Assembly: GCA_029953675.1 (NCBI GenBank)
Contig: JAMWBK010000009.1
Span: 558,001 to 622,000, forward strand
Reading direction: 5' to 3'
Length of the DNA: 64,000 nucleotides
Origin: Rhodosorus marinus
Taxonomy: Eukaryota > Rhodophyta > Stylonematophyceae > Stylonematales > Stylonemataceae
Both the position numbers and the translations under genes were made by a program. Numbering within the stretch: the first letter of the stretch is position 1; each line of letters begins with the position of its first letter. The notes beneath the pieces are model-generated. The model searched no databases. It worked only from the letters and a program-made list of their open reading frames with translations, and was not told the origin of the DNA. Below are positions 57,083 to 64,000 of this stretch, piece by piece.

Positions 57083-58570
57083 CCTGTTCCCAACAAAAAC
57101 AAAACAAGCTATCCCCAGGTCTCTTGTTTTACCTACCTCCCTCCCAAACTCGTCTCTGCTCAAGATCCCTAGATCAGTTCCCTGCAAATATCACATTCCC
57201 CGTGAGGAAGAAGACAAAATGGTTTCCCTGACGAAGAAGAAGAAGAGGAACAAATCTTCTGTAAAAAAAAACACAGAATTTTGTCCCTTTTGAGGGGTTT
57301 CTGTGGAGGAAGAAGAAACCTTCCCGCCCAAAAACGGTGCCAAAACAAGATGATGAGATGATGGTCTCAACGAGGGTTTAGGGTGGTGGGGAAGGCCTGG
57401 AAGAGGACCTCCCACGACATTGGGGATGTCGTCGTGGTAGTGGCTATGAAAATTTCGTGTACTCCACTACCTCATCGTGCCAAGCGAGATTATTAAAACT
57501 TTAAAACGATGAGAACGTTTTAACCCAGTCCTATGTCGATTTTGGGTTTGTGCTTTGGAGGGTTGGAGTGGCTCCTTGTTGCTGTTTTGCATGGCTTTTA
57601 GAGTCTCGCTTTGGTTACTGAGGCGTCGTAGACTCTGCTGCCTTGACGAAAGCCGAATGGTACTCTGTGCCTCATCATGAAAACCTCAATCAGTCACTGT
57701 GAGGTGGGACTTGCAGAGGCCCCTGCGGCTGTCTTTGCAAGGCTTTTGGAGGTTCCTCTAGGTAACCAGAGAGGATTAAGGTTTGGTAAGCTCATTGAAT
57801 GTCAGCAAACCCAGATTGACTGCTGAATCATTGTGTAGATATCTGAACTTGGACAGAAGCTTATGCATCGGTTGAATAGATGGGAGCTGGGGTAGATAGG
57901 AGTTGGAGGGTGGGCTGATGGGCCTTTTTCGCTCGTGCAACAGGCTCTGCTACATGCCCAACCCCTGCACAGTCCAGTTCGTGGGGATTAGTGACTAAAC
58001 TGTTTGTAGAAGTTCGTTGCGTGAGCTGAACCACTAACCCACATTTCGTATCGAGGCGTCTATGTACCGAGTCAGTGGATAAGAACAAGCGGTAACGTAC
58101 GCTCACTCCAAAATTTCGTGGAAAAGCAGAGGACCGGACTTCCCAGTGGAAAACTGGGCCATAACAAGCTCTTCTTTTCGAAATCTTAAAACGCGCATGT
58201 CAAGTAGAGCAAGACCAGCTGATGTTGGGCGTGCTGTATGAGCAGTGATGGTGACAGACAAATCTAGGTGTCCAAGATCAACGTGAAAAAAGAACGTCCG
58301 CATTTTTCCGCTGAGCCCGGAGGAAACCTCAGCGTTCGCTCGCTATGCCCAGAAGAGGTAGCAAAGTCCTGGAAATACGTCTCGTATGCTCCTATCTAAA
58401 GGTCAAATTCCACGAGAACAATGACCACTAAACTGTTTATTCACTTCTGACAGGTTAGTATATGCAGACACTGGCACTGAATTGTCCTCCATGAGAGGAT
58501 CGCCGACCTCGAGCCCCCATCACTCCCCATCAGCTGAGCTCAATTGTCTCGAATGAAGTTTTGGGGGAGC
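57083..58570. other. Intergenic, no gene confirmed
   Basis: 5' flank of GCP2, possibly with upstream exons (an in-frame open stretch continues to 57187 and an acceptor-like TTTGCAG lies at 57182). Minus-strand frames at 57861-58303 lack recognisable content. Confidence 0.45.
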
Positions 58571-59203
58571 TTACACGTTGCCAAGGTTCCTCTCGGGTGT
58601 TCCTGAGGCAAGCTCGACCTTGATGATCCTACAAGGATAAGAGAGTACGGCGTATCGAAATTATTGAGTAATCAAAAAGCTATTAACTCAACGCGAGAAT
58701 GCTGGTACACTAGATAGTCTTCACTTACGTGCCACCGCCCTTCTGGATACGTTGCTGCTCCGCATACCAGGAAGAGAACGGGATGAGCTTGGTCTGGTAG
58801 ATCATTTGGAGCTCACGGAAAGTCTCAGCTCGCGACTAACAGAAGCACATAAAAGGCAGAACGACAGAGACAAAACTTTCGTTCAGCAACAGTCCAACCT
58901 TTCCCAAGACAACCAAACCCTCCACAAACCGGACAGAATTGCCTGAACCAGTCCCACAAGCTCAAGTCCTTTCCCACGTGCGCTAATTAAGGCCAGCTTA
59001 TAACTCACCAAGCTAGGAAGGCAGTACGTGACTCTGAAGCTCCTGGTGTCGCCGGAGACCGCCGAGCTCTTAATTTTTCTATTTCCAAGAGATCCGGTGG
59101 TATTGTCACCGTTCATGTCATAGCTCATCTTCACTGCACACCTCGCCGCTGGTTTCACGGCTCCGGAAACTCCCGCGCCCATAAATCCACTCACAAACGC
59201 CAT
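58571..59203 (-). CDS. apcC: Phycobilisome small core linker, ApcC type, plastid-targeted
   Basis: Three exons on the minus strand, 59203-59009, 58835-58729 and 58628-58571, with introns of 173 and 100 bp, encode 119 residues in phase. Residues from about 55 match the allophycocyanin-associated 7.8-kDa linker: SFRVTYCLPS, then RELQMIYQTKLIPFSSWYAEQQRIQKGGG, then IIKVELASG (cyanobacterial ApcC: FRVTACVPS, RELQNTYFTKLVPYDNWF.EQQRIQK.GGKI.KVELA.G). This small linker caps the allophycocyanin core cylinders. The ~52-residue extension begins MAFVSGF, has Ala/Ser/Lys and few acids at first, and fits a transit peptide with a Phe near the N-terminus, common in rhodophyte and glaucophyte import. It identifies the host as a phycobilisome-bearing alga. 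Confidence 0.92.
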
Positions 59204-61721
59204 CCTTTCTTAATTTCAAAAAAAACTATAAAAACAAAACCAAACTACCACACCACCAGCCCTTTTCCCCCGCCCCCGCCGCCCCCCCGCCCTAAAAAAA
59301 ATGTAATTTCCGTCTCCTTAAAGCCTAACAACCTGCTCCTCCCTAACACTCCCTAGAGCAGCCAGTAGTCACCTCCTCCAGACCTGCCCAACCCAACCGC
59401 ATCAACTAACCCCTTTCTCACCAGTCACACTCTTAATCGTCCGCCTTTGCTCCCAATCCCTGAGCCCAGCCAACCAAGACAAATCCAAACTAACCCCCTC
59501 CGCGACCCCTCCCTCTTCAACGACCTCCAACATATCGAAAATCAAATATATTAAATAAAAAACAATCCAATCCAGGAAACTACTGATCGATTATTTACCT
59601 CCCCTATGGTATATTTTTAATTTGGTTACTGGCTAGAATCTCGTTTTTTGGAAACAAAAAATTTCTACCCCCCACCACTTTTGGAGATCTCTGAGGAACG
59701 CAACAAGAGGATTGAAAAAAACAACAACGGAGCCTCACAAGAACCGTCACCGATGTGAGGGGGGGAGAGAGGGGGGTTGGGGTGGTTTGGGAGGCCACCG
59801 TTCGTGAGGACCAGCTCAGGAAAAATGGAAGAAAAAAAGGGGTGGTTTTTTTTTTGGTTTGATCGAACTGCTAGAGCATCGAGGTTTCTCGGGTTTCTCG
59901 CAGTGTTTTTACGATTAAGAACTGATCCGTATAGGCCCTGACGTATTGGTCTAGAGTGCGGTACGTACGAAGTAATTTATTTATCAATTTGATAATTCGA
60001 GAAATTGAAGTTTTTTGAAGGTGGGCAAACTAGGACCCAATTTTCGTTTGATATCGACGTATCTTATCGTTTATGTTGTAGAGGTCCTGGAGATACTTTT
60101 CAAGCATAGTTTTGGAACAATAATATGTATATTTCTACCCTTAATAAATTATTCTTCGATTTATCAGTGTTTTAGAATATTCTCTGGACGAAAAAATGCT
60201 AGTTTGGACTAGAATATATTGCTTTTAGTTAATCTCTCGATATATTGCTATAATTTTTGATTTATTTCTACCTAAAATATTTATATATCGTAATCTTTAG
60301 ATAGTAATTAAAGGGTTCGAATAAGAGTGATAGAAATACACTATTAAAAAAAGAACTATTGAGGATGTTCATGGATTACCCCTGAACTCAAAATTAGTAC
60401 TTAGTTTAATATTGTGTATTTATTAGATTTGTTATTCCGAACGAACAATGCAGCAGTTGAATTGTGGATTAAAACAATTCCGATTGGAAGGGGAGCGGGC
60501 GGGGGGTATGGTGACGCAGATGATCTTTCGGGTCAGGCTCTTACTGAAAATTAATCAATGAAAACAGGAAGCAAATTTTTGAAACAGAGTATTTTAATCC
60601 ACTACCGGGGGGTTAACGGGAAAATGGGGAGGGCTAGGCTTGGAAATGGAACAGATCCTATTCTCGCAGATCACGGAAGGAAAATATTTCAGGTCATCAA
60701 TCACTTTTAACCAATCACCATCTCCAGATGTCCACCGCGGATTTCACATAATATCGAAAAACCTGGAGGGTATACTTGCACGGGCTCCGATGGGATTTGA
60801 AAAAGCGCGTGTTTTTGGTTTCTGGATCAAAACCATCAATATATACCCCCCCTCAGAAGATTGCAGAACAGTAGCTGGCATTGAAATGCCGTCAATTTAA
60901 TCCTTTTTGATTGATCTGAGCCCTAGAACAGAAGGTAATGATCCCCCCTAAGAAATCGAAGAAATGAGAATTTGATTTTGCAATGTTCTCATCAGATCAG
61001 CTGGGGCTAGTATCATGTACTAAAGTGTACTAATATGTCAGTAAGCCGGACCTCGCGGATGTGCGGCTCCGTTGGCTTTGTGCGCTCTTTCGGAACAATC
61101 CAGGTCCTCTTGTATGCCCTCCTCAGGGGCTGTCCTTGACCCTCTGGCGTTGTAAATCTTAATCTCTTCAGAAACCCCCTGAAGACGGTATTCGACCTAG
61201 AGCGGGATACAACAACTCTAAAAGGTCTCCAATGACACAGATCGCGGGGATGAAACCCACTGACTCTATCTCAAAGGTAGTCCAAATCAGACGCAGGGAT
61301 GAAACCCTCCATCTCAACCCAAACCCAAAGAAACTCTGTTCTTTTATTCTATTCCCTGTTTTTCTTCTCTCCCTTTTCTACCGCTTCCCAGTAAGAACTC
61401 TAAGCTCTTCAGTTCACCAATATGCCTGGTACTGCTCTGCGTGGGGAAGATCTGCTGGGCTAGCGTCGGCAGATCTAGTGATTCGTACTATAGTGATTGA
61501 TTCCATCTGGATTGATACTATCGATTTACTATCGGTACTATTGTCGTAGCATGTTCTCGTGATCTTCGCAGGCGTTCCAACGCTGTTTTATTGTTGGACG
61601 CGCGTCATCAGCGTCTTATTTCTCGCTTCTCAGGGTAAGGGGCTCTGAATTTGTGTCCCATAGGCACATTCGCTTACGCTCTTTTCGCATATGTCCAATT
61701 TCCTAGACAAGTTTTCGCCTG
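59204..61721. other. Intergenic, mostly AT-rich
   Basis: Starts with a C-rich (coding-strand G-rich) flank of apcC at 59250-59300. AT-rich DNA spans about 59950-60480. A dispersed repeat copy lies at 61194-61300. Short frames have no family resemblance. Confidence 0.5.
61194..61300 (+). repeat. Second copy of the foldback repeat
   Basis: Matches 376-490 in the same orientation, sharing GACCTAGAGC-GGATA, GGTCTCCA/GTGTCTCCA, GGGATGAA, AGTCCAAA-CAGACGCAGGGAT. It has the left arm and centre but not the right arm. Confidence 0.75.
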
Positions 61722-63392
61722 CTACCTGCCAACTAGCGTATCAACTGTGCTTCTCAGTTCCCCTGCCGCTCTCATCCCGCTGAGATACGCAGCCGTCATC
61801 GTTGAGTACAATGATGGATGGGTCGCCTCGCCTGCAAAGAACACTCTGCACCTGCTATCCACATCCCGCAAAGGATCCTGAATCGTCAGAAAAGTCTGCT
61901 CGTCGGAATTCACTCCTGGAAAGGAGTACGATCCGCCGAACAACGGATTGGTACCCCACTTCGACCTCCACAGCTTTTTTGGCGATGGTTTCACTCCACC
62001 CGTTACTCCGCTTGTTCTTAGGACTTCCAGAAGGTCTTCAACCACTACATCGTCTTGAAGCGATTCCATTTCCAGTGCCCGGCTACCTTTTACCCAAAAT
62101 TCGACAGTGTCGTGGTACGTTCCACCGCTGTAGAGGAAACTGTTCTGCATCCAGGTCGGTGCGGAACTATCGCAAGCAATTACTCGTGAATTGTAGCCGA
62201 AGTCATAATCCACCTGAAGTATCACCTTGTCCACCACTCCAAACCCGGCTGACTGGATGGCTTTGGCTTTGGCTTCAGACACGGCTGGGTCGAAGAACGA
62301 GTGGACGGTTTGCTTCAGGAAGCCAAGAGGCAGTGTGACAATCACATAATCACTAGAGTAGGAACCATTGCCTCTCGTGACGATGTTAACACCGGAAGTG
62401 CCCCATTGGATCTTAACTACTTCTTTCTGGTACAGAATGGGGCATGTGGGAGCGACGAGCTTCTCCATCCCCCCTGGTGCTGGAGTATTCTCTCCATCTA
62501 ACTCGTCGTACCCATCAAAATGACGTGCACTAACCTGCAATCAAACGTGTCAGATTTCTTCGCAGCCAGCGAAACTCCAACGTCGGCGCTTCACGGCCAT
62601 GTCGCTCACCTCGTTGAGATCATCGCAACCGGATATGCCACATTCAAGTTCCTTCCTTGCCTGGAAGATAAGCTCATCGAATGGACCAATTGAAGAGGCA
62701 TTCTCCTGCCATCTCTGATCCAGGTATTCGCCAACAGAGCTCGGAAGGCTCGACTTCGCTCCGTCATCCTTCAGCTCGTTCAGAAAGCTCCTAAAGAGTT
62801 TCATCACGCGCCGAACGTCGTCTGCTGGCAGAAGTGTCCCATCAGATCGAACGTATTTCAAAAGGCCCCAGTAGTCGTTGTCTTCATTCCTATCCACATC
62901 TTCTGGGTCTCTCTCATCCGGTCGGGGAAGAATCCCCAGCTTCTCCGCGCGCTTAAAGAGAGGATTTCCTGCCTTTCCATGCAGCCATGTTGCTCCCAGC
63001 TCAACTGCTCTACCCGACGCATCACGTTCAGTCCAAATTCGACCTCCAAAGCGCTCGCTGGCCTCTATGATCGTGACGTCGTAGCCATCTGCTTGCAGTT
63101 CGTTCGCTGCGGTCACCCCAGCCAAGCCCGCTCCAACTACGAATACCTTCACGTCACTTCGATCTTCGCCCATCGTGTGGACTGGCAGAGTGCAGCGCTC
63201 TGCTCCGTGATAGTTGACTCTCACTGAGCCACGCCGAGCGAGCCACAGCTGGTTTCCAACACAACGTCTGGAAAGAAAAGGTAAAAGGATGCCGTTCAGG
63301 CTCTGAAGTAAGCCACCCAACTTGGACGGCCACGTTCCGGGTACTTACCCAACTTTGCAAAGTCCATGCTGGAACACAAACCCGCACCGCAT
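61722..63392 (-). CDS. Flavin amine oxidase, polyamine oxidase-like
   Basis: Three exons on the minus strand, 63392-63349, 63267-62610 and 62534-61722, with introns of 81 and 75 bp, encode 504 residues. The start at 63392 is chosen because exon 1 joins in phase with normal intron size; an internal ATG at 63173 is an alternative. The FAD-binding Rossmann motif VVGAGLAGVTAANEL lies at about 58-72, followed by GGRIWTERD and ELGATWLHG. The C-terminal FAD contact CRVFFAGEATHPSLYSTMTAAYLSG is intact. This is the layout of polyamine oxidases (spermine/spermidine or N-acetylpolyamine as substrate) and related LSD1-like enzymes; no SWIRM domain is present. The N-terminal ~45 residues are Arg-rich and may direct it to an organelle. 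There is no peroxisomal tripeptide (ends VGR). Confidence 0.85.
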
Positions 63393-64000
63393 GGAGTCAC
63401 TCTGACCCCGATCAGAACTTTGATAAGCTCTCGGATACGTTACCGTTGCTCTTCTCGTTGTGTGCCCACTTTTGTATGCGCTCTGTCTTAACTCCCGACA
63501 TCAATCTGAAGTTACCATCTTGTCGATCCATTGCTGGATCTGATGGCCATACACGCGTTCGAAAGTATCCGAGAACATAAGTAAATTGATCAATAGTCTG
63601 CACAGTCATGGGAGGTCAGTGGAGAGTGCTTCACGGCGAATGCCTGGAAGTTTGTAAAACCTGAGAACGATGATCTACCGGAACCCCGAAGTTAGCAGGT
63701 ACTCTATCCTGATCCGGTAAACTTCTGGCGCTTGCGGACTAGGGATGAAGTAGAAGTTTCATGTCATGAAAGGATCGATCGGTACCTAACAGGCTTTTTC
63801 TCTTGGTTGAGGTTTCAAAAGTCCCCGAAGTAGCTGGTTCTTGTTGCTCTCCTACATGCCTGCAGGGGACAGCCTGCAACCCTCTCCTGACACTGATGAG
63901 TAGAAGGCAGAGGCAGCTTTGTTGGGAAACTGCACTAGGACGTTGGCAGGGTGTTCAGAGCATGTACCCTTTATGGGTGATAAGCATATGACCATAATCT
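63393..64000. other. Right edge, no gene seen
   Basis: Upstream of the amine oxidase gene. Short frames only; a gene extending beyond the window cannot be excluded. Confidence 0.45.

Noticed and set aside
60646-60900. 84-codon plus-strand frame in AT-rich spacer
   Set aside because: ATG present but no domain, no G-rich leader and no splice or positional support.

Overview
This is eukaryotic nuclear DNA, most likely from a phycobilisome-bearing alga. A red alga fits best and a glaucophyte is possible. The main evidence is an intron-split gene at 58571-59203 for the small phycobilisome core linker (ApcC type) with an N-terminal extension like a plastid transit peptide, together with a plastid-type FtsZ at 35644-37124. 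Genes are broken by short GT-AG introns, mostly 55-110 bp, with longer ones of 166, 173 and 605 bp. I rebuilt exons by hand by requiring consistent splice phase and family sequence. About eighteen protein genes are well supported; a few more are tentative.

Layout. 0-6 kb: a TEX264-like gene, a tentative small membrane-protein gene, a foldback repeat and copia relics. 6.1-8.3 kb: a secreted trypsin-like protease fused to Cys-rich repeats and a hedgehog-type Hint domain. 9.9-11.4 kb: an internally deleted Ty1/copia element with two LTRs. 12.6-19.1 kb: a C2H2 zinc-finger protein, a second TEX264-like protein, mitochondrial GrpE and a very small bZIP protein. 20.2-24.9 kb: a decayed Ty3/gypsy element. 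25.4-32.6 kb: a Deg/HtrA-like protein lacking its catalytic His and Ser, a POLE3/Dpb4-like histone-fold protein, a single C2-domain protein and a TLC-domain membrane protein. 35.6-47.7 kb: FtsZ, kanadaptin (FHA), actin-related protein 5 and cytochrome bc1 subunit QCR7. 47.7-53.6 kb: mostly gene-poor and repeat-bearing. 53.6-63.4 kb: a small hypothetical protein, gamma-tubulin complex component 2, the phycobilisome linker and a flavin amine/polyamine oxidase.

The genes do not form an operon or pathway. They are housekeeping and organelle genes (mitochondrial import and respiration, plastid division and light harvesting, chromatin and DNA replication, microtubule nucleation) set among retroelement debris. 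The most unusual items are the trypsin-Hint fusion, the Deg-like pseudoprotease, a perfect 275-bp tandem duplication at the 3' end of the GCP2 gene, an ~80-bp minisatellite that expands one kanadaptin intron, and inverted (foldback) duplications inside both LTR elements. Many genes also have a strongly G-rich coding strand just upstream of the start codon.
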